Counted from the stretch's first letter, positions 43,425 to 53,750 are shown. The stretch is 64,000 nt of DNA from Cytophagales bacterium (GCA_017303805.1 JAFLBQ010000005.1:1-64000), one strand, 5' to 3'. Numbers and translations are program-made. The notes: a model not told the origin generated them from the sequence alone.

Positions 43425-45062
43425 ATGATGAAGGTAAGGATTCTATTTTTGATGCTGATTGCAGGTGGTAAGCTAATGGGGCAACCCAATGTAATTCAAA
43501 AAGCCATGCGCGATGAAATTGATCGCAGCATGCGCGAGTTGAAATTAGATACGCTGCAGCCACCGTGCTATGTAAGTTGTTCGATAAGCGATGTAACGTA
43601 TTATAACATATCGGCTACCCTGGGGGGCATTCTTAATTCGTCCGAACAGAAGGCCCGTGCTAAGGGCAACCGGGTTTTGGTTGGCACGTACGAAATGAAT
43701 GATGAGAGTTTAGATAATAACTTATTCTCAGCGCCCGAAGCCAACGATATTGCTGTGCCGCTGGACGATGACTACCTGGGCATACGCAGGGCCTTGTGGG
43801 TATCAATCGACAATGTGTACAGAAGCGCCTCGCGCCAACACGCCAAAAATGTTGAAACGTGGCGCGAGCAAAAGAAACCACTCGAAGAAATTCCACACCG
43901 GGTGTTTGCAAAAGTTCCTGCTATAAAGCTGGCGCTGCCACTGCCTGCGGTTACGTTCGATAAAAAAAAGTGGGAAACCTACCTGAAGCAGTTAACCCAA
44001 CGGTTTGTAACAACCGATTACCCTGGCTCTTCGCTTTCCTTACGTTTTGAACAAGGCATTGAATACTTTGAAAGCAGCGAGGGCACCTCGTTAAAGTTGC
44101 CGGTGCAAAAAACTGCGTTGCAACTTACCATTGTAGGCCGCACACCCGAAGGCGAATTAGTATTTGATCAGCACACCTGGGAAGTTCACCAGCCCGATGA
44201 CTTACCCACTATGGCAGAACTGGATGCCGAGATCACCAGGCGCCTTGCCCGCATTGAAGCCCAAACGAAAGCAAAAAAATTAGAAGATGATTACACCGGC
44301 CCCGTGTTGATTGAAGGCAGCTCGGTGGCCGATGTGTTGGCAAGCATTTTATTCGCAGGTCGCGAGCGATTGGTGTACGATAACAACATCCCCAATCCTG
44401 CCAGCTTGCGTGCAGATGCCCGCGCTACATTAGAAAACCGGTTGGGTAAAAATATTTTAGACCCGGCAATTACCGTAAAGGCTCTGGCCCGCACCCATAC
44501 CTATAAAGGTGTACCCTTACTGGGTGCTTTCGAAGCGGACTCTGAAGGTACCGTGCCTCCGGCCGAGCTCGTGCTGGTAGAGAAAGGAATCCTGAAAGAC
44601 ATGCTTAACGATCGCAGCCTTACATCTACGGCACAAACGGCCAACGGCCACCGCGATGGCCCGGGTGTAATTCAGGTGGTGGTAAGCGAACAAGCCACAC
44701 CCCGGCAACTGAAAGAGAAGTTAATTGCGCAGGCAAAAGCAGCCGGGTTAGAGTATGCCTTGATTGTGCGCAATGAAGAACTGGCCCGCTACGGAATTTT
44801 AAATGTGTATAAAGTAGATGTAAATACCGGGGCCGAAACCTATGAACGCAACGCGCGGTTCAATCAGTTCTCGTTTCGCACCCTGCGTAAAGTGGTAGCT
44901 ACCGCAGAGGATGCTGCCTACAATGTGTCGGGAAACGGAAATTCTACCTCCTACATTGTGCCCCAACAACTTCTGCTTGGCGAGTTGGAAATTCTGCGGG
45001 CCGAGATGCCCGCCTTCAAAGAAGAAGAGTTTGTAAAGAATCCGTTAAAGCACAATCCGTAA
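43425..45062 (+). CDS. exported TldE/PmbA-like partner lacking the metal motif
   Basis: 545 aa, paralogous to the preceding gene (shared segments such as GPVLIEGSSVADVLASILFA, DDYLGIRRALWVSIDNVY, DLPTMAELDAEITRRL). It has a signal peptide (VRILFLMLIAGGKLMG). Where the neighbour has HEIFGH, this protein reads SILFAGRERLVYDN, so the HExxxH zinc site is gone, as in TldE/PmbA. The pair therefore looks like a secreted TldD-TldE complex made by tandem duplication. Confidence 0.84.
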   Translation: MMKVRILFLMLIAGGKLMGQPNVIQKAMRDEIDRSMRELKLDTLQPPCYVSCSISDVTYYNISATLGGILNSSEQKARAKGNRVLVGTYEMNDESLDNNLFSAPEANDIAVPLDDDYLGIRRALWVSIDNVYRSASRQHAKNVETWREQKKPLEEIPHRVFAKVPAIKLALPLPAVTFDKKKWETYLKQLTQRFVTTDYPGSSLSLRFEQGIEYFESSEGTSLKLPVQKTALQLTIVGRTPEGELVFDQHTWEVHQPDDLPTMAELDAEITRRLARIEAQTKAKKLEDDYTGPVLIEGSSVADVLASILFAGRERLVYDNNIPNPASLRADARATLENRLGKNILDPAITVKALARTHTYKGVPLLGAFEADSEGTVPPAELVLVEKGILKDMLNDRSLTSTAQTANGHRDGPGVIQVVVSEQATPRQLKEKLIAQAKAAGLEYALIVRNEELARYGILNVYKVDVNTGAETYERNARFNQFSFRTLRKVVATAEDAAYNVSGNGNSTSYIVPQQLLLGELEILRAEMPAFKEEEFVKNPLKHNP

Positions 45063-45119
45063 AGGTAAGTTGTTGCAAGGTGTTGATTAATCCCAGTTCT
45101 TCTCTGTTACCTTTACAGG

Positions 45120-47714
45120 ATGAATAGGTATTGGCTGATTGGGTGGAGTACATGCATGCTGTTCAGTACGGGTGTGTTGGCGCAAATCAATCCGGCTCGC
45201 ATTGCGCAAAACCGCCTGCAGGCAGCCAAGTGGGAGAGTGCCTACCGCCTGCTCAAAAAATCGTTACGCAAAGATTCTGTAAGCATCGAAAACCAGGTGG
45301 TACTTACCCAGTGGTTTCTTGCATCGGGCAACCCCGGCTACCAGGTGGACTCTGCCGATTACTACTTGCATAAGGCCACACGACTTTTTAATAAAACCTC
45401 CATTCGCGAGCGCGAACGGCTGCAGCGCTTTCCGGTAGATAGTGCAGTGCTGCAAACGACCCGCTACCGCATCGACAGCCTGGCATTTGAAGAAGCCAAA
45501 CGCATTAACACCGAAGCAGTGTACATTCGATACCTGGCCCGTTACCCAACGGCCCACCAAGTACCGCTGGCCATCGAACTGCGCGATGAAGTGAGTTTTC
45601 TTTCGGCCATGAAGTTGAACACGTACTCCGCCTTTTACGAATACCTGCAGAAATACCCCAATGCCGTACGTGCGGCCGATGCCAAAGCGCGGTATGAAAA
45701 ACTTTTGTTCGAAGACAAAACCAAAGAGAAAACGCTGGCGGCCTATCGCAGTTTTGTTAGCCAGTACCCAACCAGCCCTTACACCGAGTACGTGCACCAG
45801 CAAATTTTTGAGATCATGACTGCCTCGGGCCAACCCGAAGCATTTCTGCGCTATATGCGCGAGTTTGCTACCACCCGGTTTGCAAAGCAAGCCCGCAACT
45901 TTTTATTTCATCTGTACAAAGAGTGGGACGAGCCACTGCCAGGTGGTGTGCTTACCGACTCGTTGCGAAACGTGCAACAAATCGAGCAACAGTTTTGGGT
46001 ACCCTTTTTTAAGAATGGTTTGTTTGGATTTATTAATCAGCAAGGCCACGAAGTGCTGCCTGCCCGCTTTGATGATGTAGAAGAAGAATACAAGTGCGAG
46101 GGTGTGCGTGACGATGTACTTTCATTAAAAGAAGGCTGGTTCAGTCGTACAGGTAAAAAACTGGCTCCGCCCACGGCAGTATTAACAACTATCGGCAGCG
46201 GGTTCTTACAACTAACTACAGGCGAATGCGCCACCCTTATTCATAAATCGGGTACACCCATTGTGTCCGATTGCCACGAGCGATTTGCTATTGCAGGCGA
46301 TAGCTTTGTAGTGGGTTATAAAAATAAGCATGCAAATTTATTTACGCTGGCTGGCAGGCCGTTGCCTATAGCCGGCCTTACCGATGTGCGGGAAATTGAA
46401 GATGTGCTGGTAATAACCCGCCTCGGCAAAAAGATTTTGGTTACCGCTACTCAGGTGGCTGCGTTGGCCGATGGCCAGCCGCTGGACGAAACCCTGGTGT
46501 TTGACGATGTGCAGCCGCTGGCCAAAGGCCTTTTGCGCGTTCGGAATGGAGTGCTGGAGGGTGTAATGAATGCGCACTTAAAATTTGTAATTCCGTTGGA
46601 TCGACACACGCTGGTGCAAACCCCTTATGCTTTATTGCAGATAAAACCCACCGGCACGCGCATTCACGGGCTAACACCTGAGCTGAATGCAATCGAGTGG
46701 CATCGGGTTTCGCATCATCAACAGTGGATGGTGTTAACACGCGAGGGCCGCCAGCAGCTTTATAATATACCGGGCCGTAAAATGGTGGCAACGCAGGCCG
46801 ATAGCATCTGGTTTGACCAACGCCTGGCCTTTGTGCAAACCGATAGAAAAGTTCAGGTATGGGTTTCGCCCGCACGGGCTATAGAATTACCCCCCGACTC
46901 GCGCATTAAGTTTATCGCTGCCCGCGATTCGGTGCAATTTTTTTATACCGAGAGCCGTAACAAACGCACCGTGTTTACCATTGCTACTGGCGAGCAATTG
47001 TTTACCACCGAGTTGGAATTGATCGAGTCGATTGGTACGCGTAATTTTGTAGTGGCCAAAGCCAACAAGAAAGGGTTAACCGACCGGCAGGGTAAAATAG
47101 TGGTGCCCGTAGAGTTGGAAACGCTGGTGTTGAACCCCGAAGGCCAGCTCTCGTTGTTGCTTAACCGAAAGTTTGGGTTGTACGATCTTACGTTGCAAAA
47201 ATTAATTAAGCCCGAGTACGAACGTAACCTGGTAATGCTCAACACCCAGTACCTGGTTGCTTTTAAAGATGGTAAGTACGGCCTTATTGGGTGGGATACC
47301 AAACCGGTTACCCCGTTTGAATATGATGAAGTGGTGCCGTGGCAGGGTGAAGAAATTTGGGTGAAGCAGAGCGGGCAGTGGATCTTGTTTAATTTCAAAT
47401 CGCGCGAGGTGCTGCAAGACCGCATCCGGTCGTTTAGCTGGCTTGCCCGCACGCCCGATGAAAAGATAGTACGCCTGCAACGCGAAAATTTTTACGGTGT
47501 TTTGAGTAGTAAGCGAGGGATGGTTATTCCGCCTACCTTTCACCAGGTAATTAATCTAGGCACAGCGCAAACACCTTTTTACCTTACTGAGAAACAGGTG
47601 GAAGAAGCCGGCATGTACATACTTATATATTATGATGCCAGCGGGAAGTTAGTGCGAAGGCAGGCCGTAGAAGAAGACGAGTACGACCGCCTGATGTGCG
47701 AGGAGTGGCGGTAG
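45120..47714 (+). CDS. exported WG-repeat protein
   Basis: 864 aa with a signal sequence ending TGVLAQ, then a helical region (about 20-290) that includes repeated YLxKYP/YLARYP motifs of TPR/Sel-like type. The C-terminal two-thirds consists of WG (KWG/YDDV-type) repeats such as KNGLFGFINQQGHEVLPARF, NKKGLTDRQGKIVVPVELE, DGKYGLIGWDTKPVTPFEYD and NFYGVLSSKRGMVIPPTF. WG repeats form beta-propeller-like binding surfaces. Target unknown. TACCTTTA ends 4 bases before the ATG and could be its -7 element. Confidence 0.86.
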   Translation: MNRYWLIGWSTCMLFSTGVLAQINPARIAQNRLQAAKWESAYRLLKKSLRKDSVSIENQVVLTQWFLASGNPGYQVDSADYYLHKATRLFNKTSIRERERLQRFPVDSAVLQTTRYRIDSLAFEEAKRINTEAVYIRYLARYPTAHQVPLAIELRDEVSFLSAMKLNTYSAFYEYLQKYPNAVRAADAKARYEKLLFEDKTKEKTLAAYRSFVSQYPTSPYTEYVHQQIFEIMTASGQPEAFLRYMREFATTRFAKQARNFLFHLYKEWDEPLPGGVLTDSLRNVQQIEQQFWVPFFKNGLFGFINQQGHEVLPARFDDVEEEYKCEGVRDDVLSLKEGWFSRTGKKLAPPTAVLTTIGSGFLQLTTGECATLIHKSGTPIVSDCHERFAIAGDSFVVGYKNKHANLFTLAGRPLPIAGLTDVREIEDVLVITRLGKKILVTATQVAALADGQPLDETLVFDDVQPLAKGLLRVRNGVLEGVMNAHLKFVIPLDRHTLVQTPYALLQIKPTGTRIHGLTPELNAIEWHRVSHHQQWMVLTREGRQQLYNIPGRKMVATQADSIWFDQRLAFVQTDRKVQVWVSPARAIELPPDSRIKFIAARDSVQFFYTESRNKRTVFTIATGEQLFTTELELIESIGTRNFVVAKANKKGLTDRQGKIVVPVELETLVLNPEGQLSLLLNRKFGLYDLTLQKLIKPEYERNLVMLNTQYLVAFKDGKYGLIGWDTKPVTPFEYDEVVPWQGEEIWVKQSGQWILFNFKSREVLQDRIRSFSWLARTPDEKIVRLQRENFYGVLSSKRGMVIPPTFHQVINLGTAQTPFYLTEKQVEEAGMYILIYYDASGKLVRRQAVEEDEYDRLMCEEWR

Positions 47715-47876
47715 TTCAATTTCAAATACATGCGGCAAAATTCATTTGTTTGGGTTAATTCAGGCATAACTCAAAATTGAAATACATCGGCTCATGGTTA
47801 ATCCCATAACCCACCATTCACAAAACATTAATTCAGAATACGCGCGGTTGTGCTTAATATTGGGAAATTTCTTTTT

Positions 47877-49517
47877 ATGAAGAAGGTGTTCATGTTAGTA
47901 GCGGGCCTTGCAGCCATGGCAGGTGCCTACGCCCAACCCGAAACCAAACCGCGGCTGGTGGTTGGAATTGTAGTAGATCAAATGCGGCAGGAGTATCTCT
48001 ACCGCTACGAATCCAAGTTTGGCTCCAGCGGCTTCAACCGGTTGGTAAAGCAAGGCTTTATGCTAAAGAACGCACACTATAATTATGTACCCACCGAAAC
48101 CGGCCCCGGCCATGCCTCGGTATATACTGGCACCACCCCGGCCATCCACGGCATTGTTGCCAACGATTGGTACGATCGCATCACAAAGAAAGAGATAAAC
48201 TGCGTAAACGATGATTCGCAAAAGGCTGTAGGTGCCGAGCGCAGCGGCAAAGTATCGCCACACCGGTTGCTAACAACAACGCTTACCGATGAGCTTAAAC
48301 TGGCCACTCAAAAGCGCGCTAAGGTAGTGGGCGTATCCGTTAAAGATCGCGGGGCTGTGCTGCCGGCCGGCCATCTGGCCGATGGCGCCTATTGGTACGA
48401 TGGCGCTTCGGGCAACATGATTACAAGCACCTACTATAAAACTACCTTACCCGAGTGGGTGCAAAAATTTAATCAACGCAAGTTACCCGACCAATACCTG
48501 GCGCAGGAATGGAACCCGCTGTTACCCATAGAACAATACACCGAAGTGGGCCCTGATGATTCGCCTTACGAATGGCGCTGGAAGGGCAAAGAGAAAGCAA
48601 CATTTCCCTACAAGTTAAGCGAACTGAGAAAAGACAATGGAAATTATGATCTGGTAGGCAACACCCCCTGGGGTAATTCGCTTATTGCCGAAATGGCCAA
48701 AGCTGCCATAGCAGGCGAGGGGTTGGGCAAAGATGAGATTACCGATTTTTTGGCGGTATCTTTTTCGAGCACCGATCGCATCGGGCACGGAACAGGCCCC
48801 AACTCGGTAGAACTGGCGGATACCTACCTGCGGTTGGATAAAACCCTCGAAGATTTTTTTAACTACCTCGATAAAGAAGTGGGTGCTGGCAAGTACACGG
48901 TATTCCTTACGGCCGATCATGGTGTGGCTGACGTAGCTCAATACCTGAAAGACAATCGCATCGCTGCGGGTTACTTTCGTCCGGCCCAACTCGAGGCCTT
49001 ACTGAATGAATACCTGCAAAAGTATTTTCCTGGCAAAACCATTGTAGAAAAAGTAACTACCGAGCAGGTGTACATTAACCAGCAGGCCTTTGAAGGCGAC
49101 CCGCGCACAACCGGTATCGATTTATTAATTGCTACCGATTTGATTACGCAATACCTTCAAAACACCGATGGCATTGCGCAGGTTTACCCGCCTGCAATTT
49201 TAAGACAGGCCAGCGCGGACGAAACCGGCATTCGCGGTAAAGTGATTCGCGGGTTTCATGCCAAACGGTGTGGTGATATAGCGTTTGTGCTGGAGCCTGG
49301 CTGGTATGCATGGGGCGGTGTAACCGGGTCCACGCACGGATCGGCTTATACGTACGATACGCACGTTCCCATAGTCTTTTATGGTGCCGGTGTTAAACGG
49401 GGTGCTTCTTCGCAGTATCATACCATTACAGATATTGCACCCACGCTCGCGGTATTGCTTAAAATTAAATTTCCAAGCGGGGCTACCGGGCAACCGGTGG
49501 CTGAGTTACTCGATTAA
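47877..49517 (+). CDS. pafA: PafA-type alkaline phosphatase (secreted)
   Basis: 546 aa. The ATG at 47877 directly begins a signal peptide (MKKVFMLVAGLAAMAGAYAQ), so an earlier ATG at 47850 is rejected. The alkaline phosphatase superfamily fold has metal-binding D34 in VVDQMRQEY, the nucleophile T75 in PTETGPGHASVYTG, VSFSSTDRIGHGTG (Asp/His ligands), FLTADHGVADV and TGSTHGSAYTYDTH. A Thr nucleophile with this layout is typical of PafA, the secreted phosphomonoesterase of Bacteroidota, which is active without phosphate starvation in some species. Monocistronic. Confidence 0.92.
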   Translation: MKKVFMLVAGLAAMAGAYAQPETKPRLVVGIVVDQMRQEYLYRYESKFGSSGFNRLVKQGFMLKNAHYNYVPTETGPGHASVYTGTTPAIHGIVANDWYDRITKKEINCVNDDSQKAVGAERSGKVSPHRLLTTTLTDELKLATQKRAKVVGVSVKDRGAVLPAGHLADGAYWYDGASGNMITSTYYKTTLPEWVQKFNQRKLPDQYLAQEWNPLLPIEQYTEVGPDDSPYEWRWKGKEKATFPYKLSELRKDNGNYDLVGNTPWGNSLIAEMAKAAIAGEGLGKDEITDFLAVSFSSTDRIGHGTGPNSVELADTYLRLDKTLEDFFNYLDKEVGAGKYTVFLTADHGVADVAQYLKDNRIAAGYFRPAQLEALLNEYLQKYFPGKTIVEKVTTEQVYINQQAFEGDPRTTGIDLLIATDLITQYLQNTDGIAQVYPPAILRQASADETGIRGKVIRGFHAKRCGDIAFVLEPGWYAWGGVTGSTHGSAYTYDTHVPIVFYGAGVKRGASSQYHTITDIAPTLAVLLKIKFPSGATGQPVAELLD

Positions 49518-49552
49518 CCCAATCGGGTAGTACAAGTATTGGCCGGAGTAAG

Positions 49553-49560
49553 TACTTTTG
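49553..49560 (+). promoter_or_regulatory. -7 element of the nuoABCD operon, leaderless candidate
   Basis: TACTTTTG matches TAnnTTTG exactly and ends three bases before the ATG at 49564, so transcription would start about at the ATG. The overlapping TTG at 49558-49560 is then part of the promoter and not a start codon. No -33 TTTG is seen at the usual spacing. Confidence 0.45.
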
Positions 49561-49563
49561 AGT

Positions 49564-50052
49564 ATGGATGTTTCCGGTACAAATGATTTCTTTCTGCAAC
49601 TCATCTTTTACATTGCAGGTGGGGTAGGTTTTATTCTGCTTACATTACTTGTATCCAACTTACTTAGACCCAACCGGCCCGGAGTAATTAAACAAACTCC
49701 CTACGAAAGTGGCGAGCAACCACAGGGCCCCGCACAAATACAATTTAATGCACGCTTCTATGTGCTGGCATTAGTCTTCATTTTGTTCGAAGTAGAACTT
49801 GTATTTATGTTTCCGTGGGCTGTGGTGTTTGGCGATGCAACGCTTAATCAGCAAACGGAAGGTGCCTGGGGTTGGGTGGCATTTACGGAAGTATTAATTT
49901 TTATTTTGGTTTTAGCGATAGGCCTGGTGTACGCCTGGAAACAAGGCCACCTGGATTGGGTAAAAGCCAAGCCCACGGTACGCGATGTAAAATCGCCTGT
50001 GCCGGCCGAGTTGTATAAGGCAATTAATGAAAAATATAAACCAAAAAAATGA
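49564..50052 (+). CDS. nuoA: NADH-quinone oxidoreductase subunit A
   Basis: 162 aa with three membrane helices. The family signature follows the first helix: [20 protein letters not shown], with the conserved YESG loop. The second helix has the conserved acid pattern [18 protein letters not shown]. It is a small membrane-arm subunit near the quinone site. It has a C-terminal extension ([20 protein letters not shown]) not seen in short NuoA proteins. The ATG at 49564 is preferred over a TTG two codons earlier. It overlaps nuoB by 4 bp. Confidence 0.94.
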   Translation: MDVSGTNDFFLQLIFYIAGGVGFILLTLLVSNLLRPNRPGVIKQTPYESGEQPQGPAQIQFNARFYVLALVFILFEVELVFMFPWAVVFGDATLNQQTEGAWGWVAFTEVLIFILVLAIGLVYAWKQGHLDWVKAKPTVRDVKSPVPAELYKAINEKYKPKK

Positions 50053-50570
50053 AGGGCCTGTTAGATCGGCAATTTGAAAATGGCGGGGTAATTATTACCC
50101 GTGTGGATGACTTGCTCAACTGGGCGCGGTTGTCTTCGTTGTTTCCTATGACCTTCGGGTTGGCGTGTTGTGCAATTGAATTTATGAGCACCGGCACCAC
50201 CGTGTACGATATGGATCGGTTTGGTATGGCCCCGCGCGCCACGCCCCGCCAGGCCGATTTGATGATTGTGTCGGGTACGGTAACATTTAAAATGGCCGAT
50301 CGCATCCGGCAGTTGTATGAGCAGATGGCCGAGCCGCGCTATGTTATTTCCATGGGGTCGTGTGCCAATTGTGGCGGCCCTTACTGGCAACATGGCTACC
50401 ATGTTGTAAAAGGGGTAGATCGGATTGTGCCGGTAGATGTGTATGTGCCGGGTTGTCCGCCTCGCCCCGAGGCACTGATAGGTGGTATTTTAAAACTTCA
50501 CGAAAAAATCCGCAACGAAAGTCGCGTAAAGCCACTGGCGTTGGAAAATCTGCTTCAACAAAATGGATAA
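50049..50570 (+). CDS. nuoB: NADH-quinone oxidoreductase subunit B
   Basis: 173 aa. The N2 Fe-S cluster ligands are visible: [13 protein letters not shown] (two Cys), [12 protein letters not shown] and [12 protein letters not shown]. The peripheral-arm subunit next to the quinone pocket. ATGA overlap with nuoA and an 8-bp overlap with nuoC show tight coupling. Confidence 0.97.
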   Translation: MKGLLDRQFENGGVIITRVDDLLNWARLSSLFPMTFGLACCAIEFMSTGTTVYDMDRFGMAPRATPRQADLMIVSGTVTFKMADRIRQLYEQMAEPRYVISMGSCANCGGPYWQHGYHVVKGVDRIVPVDVYVPGCPPRPEALIGGILKLHEKIRNESRVKPLALENLLQQNG

Positions 50571-51036
50571 TCAGAAAATTGGTGACCTGCTAAGCACGGT
50601 AGCAACCGTAGAAGTAGTTAAAAACACTTCGCCCGAATGTTGGCTGGTACCGGCAACTTCTATTGCAGAAGTTTGTCAGCTCCTTTACCATAACCCCGCC
50701 ACTTACTTTGACATGCTTACCTGCATTACCGGGGTGGACAATGGCCCGCAAGCCAATGCCATGGAAGTTATCTATCACGTGTATTCTATTCCGCTGCATC
50801 AATCGCTGATGCTAAAGGTGGTGCTGCCCCGCGAAAACCCCGAGGTTGAATCGGTTACAGACATCTGGAAGTCGGCCAATTGGTTGGAGCGTGAAGTGTT
50901 CGATATGTTTGGTATTGCATTTAAGAATCACCCGGACTTGCGAAGAATTTTAATGCCGGCCGATTGGAAAGGTTATCCGCTCCGAAAGGATTATCAGCAC
51001 GAAGAAACCTACCGCGGTATTAAAATAGATTCGTAA
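50563..51036 (+). CDS. nuoC: NADH-quinone oxidoreductase subunit C
   Basis: 157 aa, 30-kDa subunit family. The signature is [20 protein letters not shown] and [18 protein letters not shown]. NuoC is separate from NuoD here, unlike the fused NuoCD of enterobacteria. Overlaps nuoB by 8 bp; nuoD starts on the next base. Confidence 0.95.
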   Translation: MDNQKIGDLLSTVATVEVVKNTSPECWLVPATSIAEVCQLLYHNPATYFDMLTCITGVDNGPQANAMEVIYHVYSIPLHQSLMLKVVLPRENPEVESVTDIWKSANWLEREVFDMFGIAFKNHPDLRRILMPADWKGYPLRKDYQHEETYRGIKIDS

Positions 51037-52254
51037 GTGGCACAACAACCGCAACATAGGTACGCACCCGATAACCTGCTGGCCTCCGAGCCCAACAAGT
51101 TTGATGCTTCGAAATTGAAATCGGAAGAGATGATCATTAACCTGGGGCCGCAGCATCCATCAACCCACGGGGTGTTGCGGCTGGAGGTTGTTTCGGATGG
51201 TGAGATTGTAAAAGAGGTTGTGCCCCACATTGGCTATCTGCACCGGTGCTTCGAAAAGCATACCGAAAGCCTGCCCTACAATCAAATCATTCCGTTTGTT
51301 GATCGCATGGATTATGTGGCGGCAATGAATTCGGAACATGCCTATGCCCTGGGTGTTGAAAAACTGTTAGGTATAACCGATAAAATTCCCAAGCGGGTGG
51401 AATACATCCGCGTGCTGGTAGCCGAACTAAACCGCATAGCCTCGCACCTGATTGCTGTAGGCACCTATGGTTTGGATCTGGGTGCCTTCACACCTTTTTT
51501 CTGGATCATGCGCGATCGCGAACATATTTTACGCATGCTGGAGTGGGCAAGTGGCGCCCGCATGTTGTACAACTATATCTGGATTGGCGGGCTTTTCTAT
51601 GATTTGCCTGTGGGCTTTGAACAACGCTGCCGCGAGTTTGTAACCTACTTCGCACCCAAGGTTAAAGAGTTGGAAGACCTTTTAATCCATAACAAAATTT
51701 TTATTGACCGCACCGCCAACGTAGGCGTGTTGCCGCTAAACCTGGCTATTAACGGAGGCGCTACCGGCCCCCTGTTGCGTGGCTCCGGATTGGCTTTTGA
51801 TTTACGCAAAGTGGATGGCTACTCGGTTTATCCCGAGTTAGAGTTTGAAATTCCTGTTGGCGAGGGCAAGATGGGCACCGTGGGCGATTGTTGGGATCGT
51901 ACCTGGGTGCGTGTACGCGAAATGGATCAATCCATGCACCTGATTCAACAATGCTTGAACAAACTGGAAGGCGAGCACAAACGCACCCGCGAATTTGATC
52001 CGCAAGCATTGGTTCCAAAAAAGATCCGCCCACAAGCACAGGAGCTTTATACACGGGCCGAGAACCCTAAAGGCGAGCTGGGTTTTTATTTTCGCAGTGA
52101 TGGCCGAAGCGATATTCCGTTTCGATGCAAAGTGCGGGCCTGTTCTTTTGTAAACCTCTCGCTGCTTCCCGAACTTAGCCGGGGCGTGCTGATGGCCGAT
52201 TTGATTGCCATCCTCGGTTCCATTGATATTGTATTGGGCGAAGTAGATCGCTGA
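51037..52254 (+). CDS. nuoD: NADH-quinone oxidoreductase subunit D
   Basis: 405 aa from a GTG directly after the nuoC stop. 49-kDa subunit: [18 protein letters not shown] near the N-terminus, then [32 protein letters not shown] and the C-terminal [19 protein letters not shown]. The quinone-binding His/Tyr region is present. The operon then continues with the NAD(P)HX repair gene and not with nuoE, so the remaining ten or so subunits must be encoded elsewhere. Confidence 0.96.
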   Translation: MAQQPQHRYAPDNLLASEPNKFDASKLKSEEMIINLGPQHPSTHGVLRLEVVSDGEIVKEVVPHIGYLHRCFEKHTESLPYNQIIPFVDRMDYVAAMNSEHAYALGVEKLLGITDKIPKRVEYIRVLVAELNRIASHLIAVGTYGLDLGAFTPFFWIMRDREHILRMLEWASGARMLYNYIWIGGLFYDLPVGFEQRCREFVTYFAPKVKELEDLLIHNKIFIDRTANVGVLPLNLAINGGATGPLLRGSGLAFDLRKVDGYSVYPELEFEIPVGEGKMGTVGDCWDRTWVRVREMDQSMHLIQQCLNKLEGEHKRTREFDPQALVPKKIRPQAQELYTRAENPKGELGFYFRSDGRSDIPFRCKVRACSFVNLSLLPELSRGVLMADLIAILGSIDIVLGEVDR

Positions 52255-52259
52255 AGAAC

Positions 52260-53750
52260 ATGATCAACCTATTCTCATCGGAGCAAACCAAAGCCTGGGA
52301 TGCACACACCATCCGCGAAAGAGGCATAACCTCGTACGAACTGATGCAGCAGGCCAGCCGCGCATTTACCCAATGGTTTGTTGAGCGCTTTGATGCTTCT
52401 AACAAAGTGCTGATTGTATGCGGCACGGGTAATAACGGAGGCGATGGTCTTTGTATTGGCCGCCTCCTGCACGAGTGGAATTACCCGGTTCAAATTGCAC
52501 TAGTACGCGGCCCGGCACCCACACCTGATTTTGAAAAAAGTTTGGCGGAACTTCCGTCACAAATAAATTCTATAGAGCTAACGGCTGCCAATCAAATTCA
52601 CGTTGAGAAAAAACTGATTATAATCGATGCCATTTTCGGTTCGGGCCTGTCCCGGCCGCTTGGCGGCCTGCACGCCCAGGTGGTGCGCGTATTAAATCAA
52701 ACCCACGCAGTTCGTATAGCGGTCGATATTCCTTCCGGGTTGCAGATGGATGCACATTCCGAGGGAGAAATCTTTAATGCACATTATACGGTTACATTTC
52801 AAGCACCTAAACTGGCCTTTCTCTTACCTGAAAATTATCAACACGTAGGTGAGTGGCACGTAGTGGATATTGGCTTGAGTAAAAGTTTTGCGAAAGCAAC
52901 GCATGCACCCTATTGCTATCTGCAACACAAAACGGTGGCTCAATTACTTAAACCGCGGGCACGCTTTAGCCACAAAGGCAATTACGGTCATGCGCTGTTG
53001 GTGGCCGGTTCGTTTGGAAAAATGGGCGCTGCCGTGCTGGCCGCACGGGCGGTATTGCGTGCCGGCTGTGGACTTTTAACTGTGCATGTGCCCGGGCATG
53101 GTAACACCATTTTGCAAACCACCGTGCCCGAGGCAATGACCACGCAAGATCAAAGCCCGGATTTTTTTTCAGATCGGGAAGTAGAAGATTTTTTTACAGC
53201 GGTGGGTATTGGCCCCGGACTTGGCCAGGCAGCAGAAACCCGCACTGGTTTTAAGAGAATTTTAGCGCGGTGTAGCAAGCCGCTGGTGTTGGATGCCGAT
53301 GCACTCAACCTGTTAGCCTTGCAACCAGATTTACACGCACACATTCCACCCGAAAGTATTCTTACTCCGCACCCTGGGGAGTTCAGGCGCCTTGCTGGCG
53401 AATGGAAAAACGACTTCGACAAGGTAGAAAAATTGAGAACGCTTGCCTCTGAATGGAAGGTGGTAATAATCTTAAAGGGGGCTCACTCGGCAATTGCGGT
53501 GCCCGATGGGCCGGTAATTTTTAACTCAACCGGCAACCCGGGTATGGCCACCGGTGGCAGTGGCGATGTGCTTACCGGTGTGCTGCTCGGGTTGCTGGCA
53601 CAAGGATATACCGCTAAAAATACAGCCATTATTGGTACCTATGTTCATGGTTTGGCTGGCGACCTGGCCGCCCGCGAAAAAGGCGAAGTGAGTTTAATTG
53701 CCGGTGATCTTATTGAAAACCTGCCGGCCGCCTTTAAAAAAATCTCTTGA
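52260..53750 (+). CDS. nnr: bifunctional NAD(P)H-hydrate epimerase/dehydratase
   Basis: 496 aa, a natural fusion. The N-terminal epimerase domain (about 1-210) has VCGTGNNGGDGLCIGRLL and VDIPSGLQ. The C-terminal dehydratase (about 220-496) is ribokinase-like, with HKGNYGHALLVAGSFGKMGA, LTPHPGEFRRLAGE, LKGAHSAIAVPDGPV and NPGMATGGSGDVLTGVLLGL. It repairs damaged NADHX/NADPHX. It lies 5 bp after nuoD and so shares the nuo transcript, a sensible location for an enzyme that keeps the substrate of complex I usable. Confidence 0.95.
   Translation: MINLFSSEQTKAWDAHTIRERGITSYELMQQASRAFTQWFVERFDASNKVLIVCGTGNNGGDGLCIGRLLHEWNYPVQIALVRGPAPTPDFEKSLAELPSQINSIELTAANQIHVEKKLIIIDAIFGSGLSRPLGGLHAQVVRVLNQTHAVRIAVDIPSGLQMDAHSEGEIFNAHYTVTFQAPKLAFLLPENYQHVGEWHVVDIGLSKSFAKATHAPYCYLQHKTVAQLLKPRARFSHKGNYGHALLVAGSFGKMGAAVLAARAVLRAGCGLLTVHVPGHGNTILQTTVPEAMTTQDQSPDFFSDREVEDFFTAVGIGPGLGQAAETRTGFKRILARCSKPLVLDADALNLLALQPDLHAHIPPESILTPHPGEFRRLAGEWKNDFDKVEKLRTLASEWKVVIILKGAHSAIAVPDGPVIFNSTGNPGMATGGSGDVLTGVLLGLLAQGYTAKNTAIIGTYVHGLAGDLAAREKGEVSLIAGDLIENLPAAFKKIS

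Noticed and set aside
45264-45890. A 208-codon open frame antisense to the WG-repeat gene
   Set aside because: Shadow frame opposite a well-supported exported protein; no start context or motif.
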